Assembly: GCA_021234155.1 (NCBI GenBank)
Contig: JAJEKV010000092.1
Coordinates: forward strand, 3,174,561-3,238,560
From: Isoetes taiwanensis
Lineage: Eukaryota > Streptophyta > Lycopodiopsida > Isoetales > Isoetaceae
Direction: 5' to 3'
DNA length: 64,000 nt
The notes beneath the pieces were generated by a model that ran no database searches, was not told where the DNA came from, and saw only the letters and a program-made list of their open reading frames with translations. This document shows positions 1 to 11,440 of this stretch, in pieces. Numbering within the stretch: position 1 is the first letter of the stretch; the number at the start of each line of letters is the position of its first letter. Position numbers and translations under genes: made by a program.

Positions 1-1346
1 ATCATGGATATTTGAAACCAATTTATGCTCTCAGGCAATCTTTCTCTGGAACTATTTTAACAATGATAAACACCATCTTCAGGAGATCTAGGTCCAGTAA
101 ACCCCCTGCAGTGCAAACGGTTGAGAATGTTATGAGTCTTGTTGTGCAAGAATTCGGAGAAGCTGTGGTGCTTCATAAAGATAATAATACAAGGGTAAAG
201 AAGAGGAACAGAGGTAGTCAGCATGCCCTAAAGAATGGACACAGTGATACTGGCCATGGGAAGGAAGTAATTCCACCATGGGATCTCTCTGTTGGTGGAG
301 ATGGAATACCAAAGTTTCTTTGTGACATTATGGTATGTAGGAGGCATTTCAAATGAAAAAATAAGAAATGAGTTTTCATTGCTGAGGTAATTGTGTTTCT
401 GGGTGCAGGTAGAAGGTTTAGCACGGCAGCTCCGTTGTGCTGGTATTGATACTGCTTGTCCGCATGGTCGGGCGCCTTCTTCCAGGTTGTAGCTTATTTA
501 ATACTGCATTGCAAACCGTAATATGCTGAATACAATCTTGTTTCCAGATCTCTAGTTGAACAAGCTGAAAGAGAACAGAGGGTGCTTTTGACTAGGGATA
601 TTAAGCTTCTGCGACAGAGGCTTATCCCAGCAAACATGGCCTACCTGGTTAAAGGCTTGAAAAAGCAAGAACAACTTACAGAGGTAATCAATTTACACTC
701 AAGGTTATGCATTATTAACTCCACTATCAGCTTAGAATAACATGTCTGTTCATGAAACAGATTATAAAATCTTTTAATCTTACTATATTGGAAGACCAAC
801 TTCTCTCCAGATGCATCAAATGCAACGGTGAATTTTTGGAGAAAAGACTTACCAAAGAAGAAGCATTAGCTTCAGCGCCATTCAGTAAAGGGCTAAATAA
901 GGAATCAGTGAAAGAAGACTTGGAGTTTTGGCAGTGTTCAAAATGCAGGCACATTTATTGGCAGGTGAAAGACAATTCTTACCGTACAATTTCATCCATG
1001 GTTCTGCTCTGTTCTTACATGAATACAGGGAATTCAATTTCATCGGGCTATGGAGCAATTCTCTATTGTTGCCAAGTGGGACCCTACAACTGACATCTAA
1101 TTTGAGTTGTAAGAAATTGCTATATTGTTGGTGCTTTTAATATGGCAGTCTTGAGTGACGTTCCTTTTGGGCAGATTGACCTGAGTGACGTTCCTTTTTG
1201 GGCAGATTGAAGAGGTTTCTATCACTCCAGAACAAGACCAAGTCTTTCTTCAGTATCATGGATGGGGTGATGACCCAAGTTCAAAGTCTGCTACTCAATC
1301 AGCAATTATAACCTTTTGTCTCCAAGAGGGCTTCTATGTGTCCTGA
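1..1346 (+). CDS. Mut7-C RNase-domain protein, 3' exons (5' end outside window)
   Basis: The frame is already open at base 3, so the gene enters from the left. Exons that join in phase: 3-332, 409-485, 548-683, 761-964 and a proposed last exon 1206-1346 ending in TGA. All junctions are GT..AG. The peptide has the Mut7-C (DUF82) pattern: LARQLRCAGIDT, then an EREQRVLLTRDIKLL segment, then a treble-clef-like CIKCNGEF...CSKCRHIYW zinc-binding pair. In plants this domain follows a DEDD 3'-5' exonuclease domain in Mut-7-like proteins, which would lie outside the window. The family is linked to RNA 3'-end trimming; that role is family knowledge. The last exon (IEEVSITPEQDQ...) is the least certain because two tandem acceptor sites precede it. 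Confidence 0.78.
1152..1211 (+). repeat. Tandem duplication covering a 3' splice acceptor
   Basis: A unit of about 30 bp (TGAGTGACGTTCC, T-run, GGGCAGATTGA) occurs twice in a row, ending at 1179 and 1211. Each copy ends in a good acceptor GGGCAG. The second acceptor (exon from 1206) gives a 46-codon last exon. The first (exon from 1175) gives only 11 codons before TGA. It is therefore either a harmless duplication or a NAGNAG-like alternative acceptor pair. Confidence 0.7.
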
Positions 1347-2910
1347 TCAGAAGAAAAAATCATATTTATGCCCTGGAAAAACACATGTAAAAGAATGACA
1401 TGTATCTGATTATGGGATGAAGGCAATGTCCCTATCTTCATCTTTTACTAAAGTGGCATTGGGGTCAATTCCCACGTGATAGTTAGGGAGGCTTAGGTAC
1501 TTTCTCTGCTGCTATCAATCTATATCCGTGTGCAAGCTTCAGGTGTCCTTGTTAATGAAGCACTGTATTGTTGGTCAAGCATGATGCATTTTACCACCAT
1601 GGGAGGGGCTTATTTATCAGGGGTTTATTTATTGTTAGAGTATGGAATCTCTATGTGTATATATATTTGCAGTGTACAAATACGTGTACACGTGAGTTCC
1701 TATTTATGCTATAGCATATCATTTATCAATTGAACCAGTCCCATTTGTCTCTTCTCATGCATCCTCTCTATTCCTCTATTCTATCATGGTATCAGAGCCA
1801 AATGGAGTTGGATGGTTTAGCTGCTTTGCATCCCTGTTATCCTTGATGCATTGCCAAGATCTGAGAATCAGATCATTTGGATTTGTCAAGAAACAAGAAG
1901 CAGGCTTGGGCATCTGAGCATTTAAGGCTTGTTGTCTTTCTAGACTTTGAGAAGATAGATGGATCTGACAATACTTCAAGAATTCTTGGGGTTTATAGTT
2001 AGAATACAGGGCATTCCTCAGATCTTCTAAAAATTTACAGGGTAAATCTTGGAGAAAGAGAATAGATCTGAAAGGAGAACTGTTTTTCCAAGTTAATGGA
2101 GTTTCTTGCATGTATTTGTAAATATTAGCTTGATTGAAAGTAGATGTAGGAGCATTTGTTATAATTCTAGTGCTAGGATGAAGAAATTTGGAGCAGAGAG
2201 TAGACCCAAATGGAGCCTTCTTGCAGAAAGGGAAGAGTGGATCAGGACTTACAGTCTTCAATTCTTGTGGTGAGTGATCTTTTGTTAAAACTTCTAGATC
2301 TGGCTTTAGAAATCATCTGTAACATGAAGGGATGCCGGATCTGCAGTCTGAATCTCTACCATGTCGGATTTAATGGTCGGATTTGTAGTACCAACCAGAG
2401 GCCAAAATAGCTCTTTAAACCTGTTAACGAGATTTTTTGAATGAAAAGAGAGAGCTATTTTTGGAGTTTCCAGACCTAAACATGAATGAACCATTTTAGG
2501 TATTTTTCAAAAAGGGCTTAATCGGAAAAGGTATCCGTGCATGAGGAGATAGCTTTCTTTAGGAGCTGCTTGCCTGAGCTGGTGAACCGGTTATCCGCTG
2601 GTGTGGGATTGATCATATTTGTTGGTGGCAATTTTGGGAACCCTCATAATATTCTAACTGAAGCCCTGCATGGATATCTTATTGAGTTCTTTTTGTGTGA
2701 TGAAGGGCAATGGATTTTGAATAGGGAACTCTGTTCTTGAGCTGGTTATGGGCAAAATAGAGCCAAGTATTTTAGAATTTGTTCTTCAACTGTCGATCTT
2801 TTATGAGCAAAGAATCTGCGAGTACAAATTTGTTCCTAAAATCCCTGTTGAATTAGCTTCATATTGGACTTGAGACTTTGTAGTCAAGTGGTTGTAGTAG
2901 AAGTAGTGGC

Positions 2911-2970
2911 GAGGGAAGTGAAGATTTAGATCTCGAGAGAGAGGGAAGTGAAGATTTAGATCTCGAGAGA
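2911..2970. repeat. 30-bp perfect tandem duplication
   Basis: Two adjacent identical copies of a 30-bp purine-rich unit starting GAGGGAAGTGAAG, each containing an AGATCT site. It lies in the non-coding interior of the short-LTR element. Confidence 0.85.
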
Positions 2971-3414
2971 AAGTTCGTTGCCAGGCAAAATCTTTGCAGT
3001 GGGTTGTAGAAGATTAAGGGTGTTGCAAATTCGTAGGCAGCAAGGAAGAGTTTGCATGCAGCTGGGTGGTTGTGGCAAGCTAGTCCTGGTACATTTTTGT
3101 AGTCAACCATGAAGAGTTTGTAGGTAGCCAGGGAGAGTTGCAAGATTTCAGAATGGGCTTCTTGGGCTTCTTGCTACGTGGAACTTGCAAAGGTGGTTAG
3201 AGAGATGCTGATTTTGTATACAAAGTTTAGTTTAATCATTTCATACAAGCCACTCAAGCTTATTGCCATAACCATTCTCTGAATTGGCTTTCTAGTTTAC
3301 TGGTTTGGCATAGCAGAATCATGTTTTTTTACCCATACACAGTTGTATACTTGCATAGTGAGAGTTATTTATTGAATCGTACACACTACTGTGGGATGGA
3401 GACTGTTGTTGTAT

Positions 3415-3845
3415 AAATTCTATATAGATTCTTTTAGATTTCCTTAGATTCTATGAAGATTCCTCTGTAGAACACATATACTGTCAAAGATTCCCCTAGA
3501 TCCCTTGGAATCTTCTGCGATTTCCTAAGATTCTACATAGATCCCCTAGATTTTTAAGGTTCTATAAAGATTCCCTAAGATTATATGTAGATTCATTTAG
3601 ATTTCTATGAAGATCCCCTTAGATCTCTAAGATTCCATCAAGATTTTCCTCGATTCTTAAACCTTTTTTAAGGTTTTCTTAGATTCCTTTAGATTCTTTT
3701 GAGATTCCCATAGATTCCTTAAGATTCTCTTGAGATTCCCTTGATTTCTAAAGATTATCCCAAGATTCCTTTAGATTCCCCAAGTGTCTACATAGATTCT
3801 CTCAGATTCCCTTAGATTCTATGAATATTCCCTTAGATTTTCCAA
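3415..3845. repeat. Degenerate GATTCC/TTAGATTC short tandem array
   Basis: About 430 bp built from loosely phased variants of TTAGATTCCCTTAGATTCT and AAGATTCC, with spacing of about 10-20 bp. No copy is exact and no frame is coding. It reads like an old minisatellite born by slippage inside the retroelement. Confidence 0.7.
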
Positions 3846-4154
3846 CATTGCACGGAATGATGTCAAACCACTACTCATTGAAAAGCATTTGATGAGAGGA
3901 ATCCAATGGCGTGGGTCCCACTTTGATCCGAGACCTCCATTGCAAGATTGCAAGATAAAGTCGAGGGATGTGTTGCATGTCCTCATGCATGGCCATGCAT
4001 GTCCCATGCATGACTCATCCATAATCCAATGGCTCACGTCGCGCCACTCAATCAATGCCCTCAATCCGACGTTTAAGAAGCGTGTTACATATTTTTAACA
4101 TGTCATATACACCATGGGTACATCGTTTTCAAGGCACACATTTTTTTACACATA

Positions 4155-4248
4155 TTTATCATTAGATCAAATTGTGCCACGTGGCAGATTCCTGGCCGTC
4201 GTTTATCATTAGATCAAATTGTGCCAGGTAGCAGATTCCTGGTCGTCG
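4155..4248. repeat. Two tandem copies of a ~47-bp unit
   Basis: The unit TTTATCATTAGATCAAATTG... with GCAGATTCCTGG near its end is present twice back to back, with a few substitutions (CCACGTGGC versus CCAGGTAGC). It lies just upstream of the right LTR of the short element. Confidence 0.75.
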
Positions 4249-4789
4249 ATAGAGCGTGACAGAGAGGGCTATTTTTTTATTTTATTTATATATAATAATG
4301 ATATATATTTGCAGTGTACAAATACGTGTACACGTGAGTTTCTATTTATGTTGTAGCATATCATTTATCAATTGAACCAGTTTGTCCCATTTCTCTCTTC
4401 TCATGCGTCCTTTCTATTCCTCTATTCTGTGATCTATTTTATGCTTATACGATCAGTGGAAAGCATGATGAATCGTTTTAATCTATGAAAGGACCAAGAA
4501 CCTACACAATTGCATGAAAAAAAAGGAGCAATGTTCGTTGTTGTACTATAGGAGATTCCATGGAATAACTCGGATTGTCTATACTGCAATGCACTTTTCA
4601 TGGGTTTCTTCTTCGCAAGTATTTCTGTATCAGGATGTTTGTGTATGCCTCTGTTTGTGTATACCTTTTTAATGGGTCTTGAACTTATAGGTTTGGAAAA
4701 GAAAAATTAAAAAAGATATGAGCCGTTGGATTTGGCTTTCTCCCCTTATGGCTGTCGTACATGTGGCACGACCTCAACGTGGCAGTTCC

Positions 4790-5045
4790 AATCAGAAGAA
4801 GGGCGTCGAAGCTTCAGATTCGAAGCAATAAAGCTTCAGATTCGTCAAAGCCTAGCTATGGCGCCGAAGCTTCACATTCAAAGCTTCGAACTCGAAGCAA
4901 GGACGCCAAATGAAACTCACAGCTCTCTTCCCTGCCTTGCTCTCTTTCGCCCGCCCTGCTCACCTTCGAAGGGTCTGGCAGTTCTATTTTGTTCGATCCA
5001 CTCTCTTCCCTGATCCAGCCTGCTCATATCAAATAGAAGCTTCGA
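4790..5045. repeat. Cluster of GAAGCTTC palindromes
   Basis: Repeated, partly palindromic words such as CGAAGCTTCAGATTCGAAGC, AAGCTTCAGATTCG and AAGCTTCGAACTCGAAGC recur over about 250 bp. A 95-codon frame running through it looks incidental. It may be repeat DNA or a remnant of a regulatory region; no function is claimed. Confidence 0.5.
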
Positions 5046-5314
5046 ATTGACACACACTTTTATTCAGGCTATTCATCGCTGCCCTGCAAGATATATGGGA
5101 GATATATGCCATCCATGTCGATAAATCCATGGCTGCCCATCATCGCGGCCTGCAAGGGAAACCACTCTGTCTCACACAATCGGCCATGCTTGCTTGCGAA
5201 ATGGGTCAATTCAAGCAAACAATCCTGTTTCTAGATCTCCAGGCTTCTCTTAAGCATGCTGTAGATGCCACAAATAGAAACACGATCTTCAACTGCACAT
5301 AAAACCATTTAAGT

Positions 5315-5338
5315 AAAAAAAAAAAAAAAAAAAAAAAA
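5315..5338 (+). repeat. Poly(A) tract
   Basis: An uninterrupted run of 24 A follows a non-coding stretch. It could be the 3' tail of a plus-strand retroposon, but I see no recognisable body upstream. Confidence 0.8.
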
Positions 5339-5429
5339 TCCAATCCAATGGCTATCATATTTTTCACCCAAAAAGAATTTAACCCGGAGCCTGAAAATGA
5401 TTGCAGAACTCTAATGGCGTGCTCAATTT

Positions 5430-6050
5430 ATTTATTTAGTTATTTATTTGTTGTTATGCCTTCAGACCCTCAGGTCCATTAGCGATAATAACTCATTTCT
5501 AGATTTCAAATATTCTTACAAATATGTTTTGAGCTCCGCTGGGATAGATCTAGCAGATTAGAAAAAGAGCTACACGTGATATGGTGACTTTCTTGGATAT
5601 GATCAAAGGCCGAACACCTAATCAATGCATGGTCTTCATCCTCCACTTGTGTTTCAAAACAACATGGGCAGAACCACAACTCTCTTGGGATCCCTTGCTC
5701 TCATCCTTTTTCAATTTGCAAAGTGTGAGAACTAAGTCTTAATTTAGCAATTATTAGTTGCCGTTTTTTATGGCTAAGCTACACCTTTAGGTGGGCTTGC
5801 TCCTCATATACTACCCTAACATTAACTTCTTGTCTATAGAAGTTCCTTCTTACTTCAAGATCGCCAATTGGCCACATCTTCTATAATGCTTGCTCAATCA
5901 CAAATGCACGCAATCCCACATTTGTATCTAGGAGATCATCAAGATCCATACCCCAAAAAGATGCACAAGATCTATAACGTGATTATACTACCCTGCATGA
6001 CACTGTGTTTGGGATTCTAAGATAGTAGGTAAAGAGTTTGAAACAAAGCT
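5430..6050 (-). pseudogene. LINE fragment, C-terminal end and 3' UTR
   Basis: Read on the minus strand, broken frames match the C-terminal part of the LINE at 51.5-53.8 kb: FYRQEVNVRVVYEEQAHLK resembles FYKREINPMLVYAEQGYLN, and CPCCFETQVEDEDHALIRC resembles CSCCRRALVEDEQHAFLEC. Both keep the CxxC...H...C zinc-like motif. Both also share the 3' UTR words TGGACCTGAGGGTCT. The fragment has in-frame stops and ends in an A/T-rich tail near 5430. It is a dead, 5'-truncated copy of the same family. Confidence 0.75.
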
Positions 6051-6169
6051 TCTACCTTCAACAGATACAATTGTGCCTATGCTAATGGCATCTCATAGGG
6101 AGTTTAGACTATGACTTTACGCTTTTGATGTAACTTAATGTGAAAGGCACGTTGAAGAAAGGAACATAG

Positions 6170-6600
6170 CCTACACTTTAAACGGGATTGGAGATTTAGA
6201 GGAACATAGGGTGAGATTCCACTGGTGTCAATTAATGCCTGGAAGTTAGAAGCGACCAATCTAATTGAACGATTTAAAACTTGTGTTGTTTTCTGTATTT
6301 CCACTAACAACGGTAATTAAGCATCGAGTTTTGCTTCGAAAGATGATGTGTACGCTATAAACATCCGCTTAACTGTCAGGGATTCCTCCCGACCTTTAAA
6401 CAATTACCCCTCTCCAAATCTTGACACCAATCAGACCAACGAAAGAGATTTTTTGTGGAAGAACTGCCTTTGCCGTAGTGGAATCATACATTTGGCTATG
6501 GTAGTTTAGGTTTACGGCATTTGATGCCACAGAGTTAACTGCCACTTTCGGCAGTGAAATCTCAGCCATTGGCTACACTTTAAACAGGATTGGAGATTTT
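6170..6600. other. Flank downstream of RAD21, with a spaced ~30-bp direct repeat
   Basis: No gene is recognised at 6051-6842. The word ACTTTAAACRGGATTGGAG occurs near 6174 and again near 6574, with flanking similarity of about 30 bp, which suggests a local duplication. A TATATATA stretch follows at about 6600. Confidence 0.5.
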
Positions 6601-6842
6601 TTTATATATATATTTACTATAATAAAATACCTCGATTATGCATTCACAACATTTACAACCACAATTCTTGAAGATGGACAATCTTTCACAATTTTTTTAA
6701 AATCGATGGACCTTTCAGATTACTTTACATTTTCCGTAATATTGATGGACCTTTCAGATTTCTCAATATAGCATCAAAAACTTTCTCAAAAATACAATAT
6801 GCACAAACATACAATCATGTACAATAACTATAACACAAAGCA

Positions 6843-9800
6843 CTAAAATTCAGATTTGAGGAGCTTCGGTCGTGGGAGCACATAAATTTCCGAGAATGGG
6901 GCATCTTGAACTGCGTCTATGAATTCAGTAGACTTGAGCACCTGCAGAATTCGTTTAGCTTAGCCACTTTAGAAGCAATGGCTTGGCTATTCTGAAATAA
7001 GGAAACAATTCATACCAGTGTTTCAAAAAACATTCTAGCAGCCTCCTTTCTAGTTTTCCCTTTCAAAACACTACCTAAGGACAGCTTTGCATTTGGTTTC
7101 TTTCCATTAGTTGCTTCAAATGTCGTTTTAAAAAACTGGATAATTGCCCTGCAGAATAAAGTGATGATTAGCAAGTTGACAGAAGAATTTGATACTGCTT
7201 GATCACGAGTTTTGTTTTTGGACCTTGTCCTTCCAGTTTCTTTTGGAATATCCTCTCCCAATTCTGTGCCATTGTACACTTCAGGAAACGTGCTATAGTC
7301 TTCTAGTAAGAAACCTATATAAAAGCATAACAGTGTTAATAAAAAGAGAACAATATACGTGGTACTTAATGAAACTGCTTGAACATATGCATGAACCTGT
7401 ATCAGTAATATCAGCTTGCTGATGAACTGAATTTGATTCCATAGCATCAGCCATGGCTTCCTGATTTCCAATTGCTGAAGCATCTGTTGACTCAATTTGA
7501 GGAGCTACGTGCTGCACAATAATTATTTCAAAAAATTGACAAAAAAACACTACATCAACAAACTGCCAGAGATGTATAACTTACAAAGGGTTCAGTGCTC
7601 TGAGTAATAGTCATTTCTGGCAAAATTTCTTGTTCTCCTTGTAATGGTTCTGTTTCTTGATCTTCCTTTTCCTTTGAATATGTTTCTTCGTCTTTTCTTC
7701 CTGTTGATTCTGCCTCTTGGTCGTTTCTTTCAATTGCTTCTGTTTCTTGGTCTTCCCTTCCTGTTGCCTCTCTTCCCTGCTCTTCCCTTCCTGCTGCTTC
7801 TGTATCCATCCATTCAAAATCCTCTGTCATGACTGTATCCTTATCTTCTAAAAACTTGCGTCGATGTTCGTGCCCTTCATCTTCCAAGTTATCTATATCT
7901 GATGCCTGCAAGTGTCTATCCTCAATAGTCTTGCTTCGCAGTTCATCTTGCCTGTGTTCTAGATGACCAGGCTCTGAGAACACTGGATTGGCATCAAGGG
8001 ATATATCACCAGCAATAGATGGCATATCCAGTTCTTTAACTTGATTTTCTGATAGTGAAAGTTATAGAAAACACATGTTTTAGACCTTTGAAGTTAAAAT
8101 AGCTCAGAATAGGATGGGAAACTTTTACCATTGTGTCCGATGCTTGGTAAGCTAAATGTATGTTGGAATAAGCGTTGGAGTTCAGGATGAAGACCTACAA
8201 GAATTTTATTAGGACCCAAATTTACACAAACTAGTGGAAAGAGAGTGGATATTAACCAGAAATAGAAGGCATGTCAAATAGATCTTTAGGTTTTATTTGC
8301 TGTGTTGGGGGTGGAGATACTTTCTTCCGGACACGACGAATATCAGAAGTACTAGCAAGCTGCGACTTCATCACACTACATGCAAGGAACACTTGATTAG
8401 ACTTATAGGAATGGACATAAATTCAAAGCATAAGCTTCACAGATTATAACAATTTACAGGTTCTCATAACATGCACGTACTTTCCAGGTAAAATAGTCGA
8501 ATCATCTAGGATGACCTTTCTTTTTCTCTTTACAGATCTGTCTTGCAACTTTCGTCGCTTAGCAGACACAGTTTTTTCTGGTGTTGGCACAACTCTCAAC
8601 GCTGGCGTGCCACCTGGACATACAATACTACAAGCATCAGAACCAGTTATGAGATCAATGCCTTCTTCCTATTCAAAGAACAACTTACCAAGCACACTTC
8701 CTAAGACATCATCATCAGCAGGGATGCCTGCAAATGAAGAAATTCCCATGGGCGTAGCAAATGCATTCTTGGACACCAAAGGAGTGGTGTCTTCCACCAA
8801 ACGATGGTCATTTATAGCAGCATCTTCCACAGCAGCAGTTGTTTCATTGAAGGTTTCGTTGTGACCAAACATATAATCATCATTAATTGGTTCTCCAACA
8901 GACCTGAGTTTCTCAATATCAGGAACCTCATCCAATGATACTGTTAGGGGTATTTGTGGATCAAAATGCTCGAGATTTAATTCTGGCTCCTTTCGCTGAG
9001 CAGGTGATTTTGCTCCATCAATTTCCATGTCCATTTCCATCGGAGGCAGAATGCTGCATTAGAAGGGATTAGCAAGATAATACACTTCATAAAAAAAATC
9101 TGCAAAAAGAAACCTTACTCTTCCTCAAGCAGGTTTGATGTTTCTTTCGGAAGCTGCAATATAAGAAAATCCACATTCGTTAATGTGATCCTGTAATACA
9201 TCACTGAGCTATACCTTCAACTGATAAAATCTAGGTAACGTACCTCATGCGGATCAAATGCGGTATCAAGGTTTTCGTTGTTAAACCTCTCTGTAGCAAT
9301 ACATACAACAATGAATAAACAGCTATATACAAAATAAAGTAACTAGAGCTCCTCTCTGAAGGACCATACCATCAAGGCTAAATCGTGTATGGAAAAATGT
9401 AGGCTCTTCAGCAGGTTCTTGAAGGGTTATTTGATCACGAGTAGTAACATGAGCATCAGGAGCCCTGTAATAACGCAAAACCATCAGAAGCATGCTAGAA
9501 ATTGAATTTTACTAAAAGTCAATAGGATAAAAGCATACTTAGTACTTACTCTGTAAAATAAAGCGTGGTATTTGGATCCGTCATAAATTCTAATTCTTCA
9601 AAATCATACTCCTCTGGAAGTGTGATAGCATCAAATGGTGCTTTGGAAGCATGAGGAGGAAGGTCCACACTTCCAGGATTAAACGCATGCTTCAATTTGA
9701 CTAGTGCATCGCTACAATCTTGAAAGAGATAATTTGTCTTCTTTGAGTAGATTCTTACGACACCCAAGAGTAAATACCCAGAGAGTCTTAAAGCGATGGG

Positions 9801-10053
9801 CACTTCTGGAAACATAATGGAATCTGCCGTAGAACCAATGTCAGAAAATATCCTTTTTGTAGATACTCTAGCTGGTGGAGCTTAAAGCAGAGATATAGGA
9901 TACAGAAAAAATGAAAAAAAAACGCATACCAACAGATTTGCTGATGTTCGTCTCCAAAACTTGATTCTTTCTTAGTTTATTTTCCAAATGTGCCGCAATC
10001 CATATCGTTCCGAGAGGTCCCTTCTTCACTAGCAAGAACTGGGAGTAAAACAT
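6843..10053 (-). CDS. RAD21: RAD21/REC8-family cohesin kleisin (SYN-like), 14 exons
   Basis: This is the kleisin subunit that closes the SMC1-SMC3 cohesin ring in the nucleus and is cut by separase at anaphase (family knowledge). Exons on the minus strand: 9930-10053, 9550-9823, 9370-9464, 9244-9290, 9119-9153, 8689-9053, 8481-8613, 8257-8375, 8129-8194, 7585-8048, 7397-7511, 7224-7314, 7016-7148, 6843-6941. All introns are GT..AG and all phases agree, giving 2160 nt (719 residues). The N-terminus has the family signature MFYSQFLLVKKGPLGTIWIA, then SIMFPEVPIALRLS. Mid-protein there is a TPALRVVPTPE block. The C-terminal winged helix (RTRAIIQFFKTTFE, GKTRKEAARMFFETL) ends in KSEF. It resembles the plant SYN2/3/4 group more than meiotic REC8, though the paralogue is uncertain. 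An acidic, repetitive segment lies in exon 10. Confidence 0.93.
7611..7850 (-). repeat. Acidic degenerate peptide repeat inside RAD21 exon 10
   Basis: The coding strand reads as imperfect repeats of about 12 residues of the type GREEQ/GREDQETE/ERNDQEAE/GRKDEETY. It is the low-complexity linker between the SMC-binding ends. Kleisin linkers are typically disordered and fast-evolving, so this is likely an expansion by slippage rather than a domain. Confidence 0.7.
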
Positions 10054-10690
10054 CCTGCAAGAACGCCCTTTTTGCTTTTTCCTGAACAAATAGCCGCAGC
10101 CTGTTATTAGCTTGAACTAGTCCGGCAATGTAATGCAAAAGAAACCCATTTTGAGATTAAACGGAAGCAGCATTGCAGGATCCGCATCGAAAGGAATGCA
10201 ATATTCTGACCTCGAGGAAGGGGAAAAAAACTCTCTTTGCCGGAAGCGAACAGCACAGCAGAGCCAAATGCCCGAATTTGATACGAAGAAGGAAGAAATG
10301 ACAAAGGAATGGAGGGAACGGAAAAATAAGAGGGAATTTTAATTAAAGGCTTCCCCCTCACACCTCCCGCTATACGATCGTACGGAAGAAATACCTACAA
10401 CAAAAAAATAATAACGTTAATTTATTCGGATTCCCTTTATCACTCTTATATAATGCATTTTCATTTTCTGTCCTCTATATTTTGTTTGCTGCATTTTTTT
10501 TTGAAATTGGCTCTCTTGCTTGCTGATATGTATCGTGTTTCAGCTTTTTATTTGCACCTCCTTCGACTTGCATAGGGATTACCCTTGAATCAGCACGTGT
10601 GTGGATAAACAATAACTTTGACGTCAGCTTTGTTACTTAATTTTTCCCCTCGTTCCCTCGTGCCTATTCAAAACCCAAAAATCTCCCTAG
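10054..10690 (-). promoter_or_regulatory. RAD21 5' flank / presumed promoter and 5' UTR
   Basis: About 640 bp upstream of the RAD21 start codon hold no convincing gene. A short plus-strand frame at 10133-10342 is incidental. An AT-rich block with TATATAATG-like words sits near 10450. No defined promoter element can be proven. Confidence 0.3.
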
Positions 10691-11440
10691 ATTGGATGCT
10701 ATTTCTAAATCAAACAGTGGCCAAACCATTCTGAAGGCTTTAGTTCCTTTGTGCTCATTTCTTCTGCATTGCCGGAGCACCGGAATGGGCTTCACGTGAA
10801 GAGAGCCCAAACCTTTCTGAGACATTGCTTCCCCTGTGTAGCCTGCCCACTAAGCTTGAAGGCTTGAGTCTGTAAAGCAATGGGTTGTTTCTTCTGATTT
10901 GAGCTACAAACAACTCCAGTCTCAGCATTTCGGGTAGCATCAAGGCCTGTTATACCTGAAGAAGAAGTTGAGATAGAAACGGGTTCTCTTTTCCACCGTT
11001 TTGCAAGAACACTTCCCCTGTTTCTGCTGCCCAATCTCCCTTTTTCTCATAACCTTTACCAGAGAAGTACATGGCGTTATCCCAGTTCCAAGAAGCTTTT
11101 ATATCCCAGTCTATTCTTCCACTGGAGTAATCCCCATCAATACTTCCCCCACCTGACCCAGTATTCTCCCCGGATCTAGCAGCCCAACAAGAATCATAAG
11201 TGCTAAAGTTCGCCCCTAAAGTGGTGAAGAAGTATGATCAATTTCTTCTTGAGACATAGCAGCATGCTGATTGTAGAGCCCACCAGAATCCGGTAGTTTG
11301 CTACTCAACAAGAAATTAGAATCTTCGAAAATGGGTCTTCTTCGCCGCCTTCATTGCGGCTTTTGAGGGATATGCATTTCGTGCCCATTTAAAACATCTG
11401 CAAGAGTTTTTAGCAAAGTCCGTTATTGGAAGAAACCGTA
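10690..11440 (-). pseudogene. Broken gene relic, possibly the N-terminal part of an SBP-box (SPL) gene
   Basis: On the minus strand the frame reads GRIDWDIKASWNWDNAMYF, then GKGYEKKGDWAAETGE. The start of many SPL transcription factors has a similar tryptophan-rich MxWDxKxxxWDWDN pattern. The frame then shifts and continues as KRWKREPVSISTSSSGITGLD. No SBP zinc-finger domain is present in the window and stops occur upstream, so this is a fragment. The SPL link rests on a short motif only. It could instead be the relic of an unrelated protein. Confidence 0.28.

Larger units (their letters stand above)
1634..4432 (+). mobile_element. Degraded short-LTR retroelement (TRIM/LARD-like) with iMet PBS
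   Basis: A segment of about 150 bp at 1634-1786 (start TGTTAGAGTATGG, end CTATCA) is followed at once by TGGTATCAGAGCC (1787-1799), the classical primer-binding site complementary to initiator Met-tRNA. A diverged second copy lies at about 4290-4432; the shared block includes TGCAGTGTACAAATACGTG and the CCTCTATTCT end. The 2.5-kb interior has no gag or pol reading frame that I recognise in any frame. It resembles a non-autonomous copia-type derivative. The left edge of the right LTR is unclear and its last bases have decayed (TGTGA instead of TATCA). Confidence 0.6.

Noticed and set aside
1776-2261. 161-codon minus-strand frame starting at the PBS of the short-LTR element
   Set aside because: It is antisense to the element, has no recognisable domain, and its overlap with the PBS indicates chance.
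7644-7832. Leu/Pro/Phe-rich plus-strand frame that looks like membrane protein
   Set aside because: It is the antisense of the Glu/Gln/Lys-rich RAD21 exon 10.
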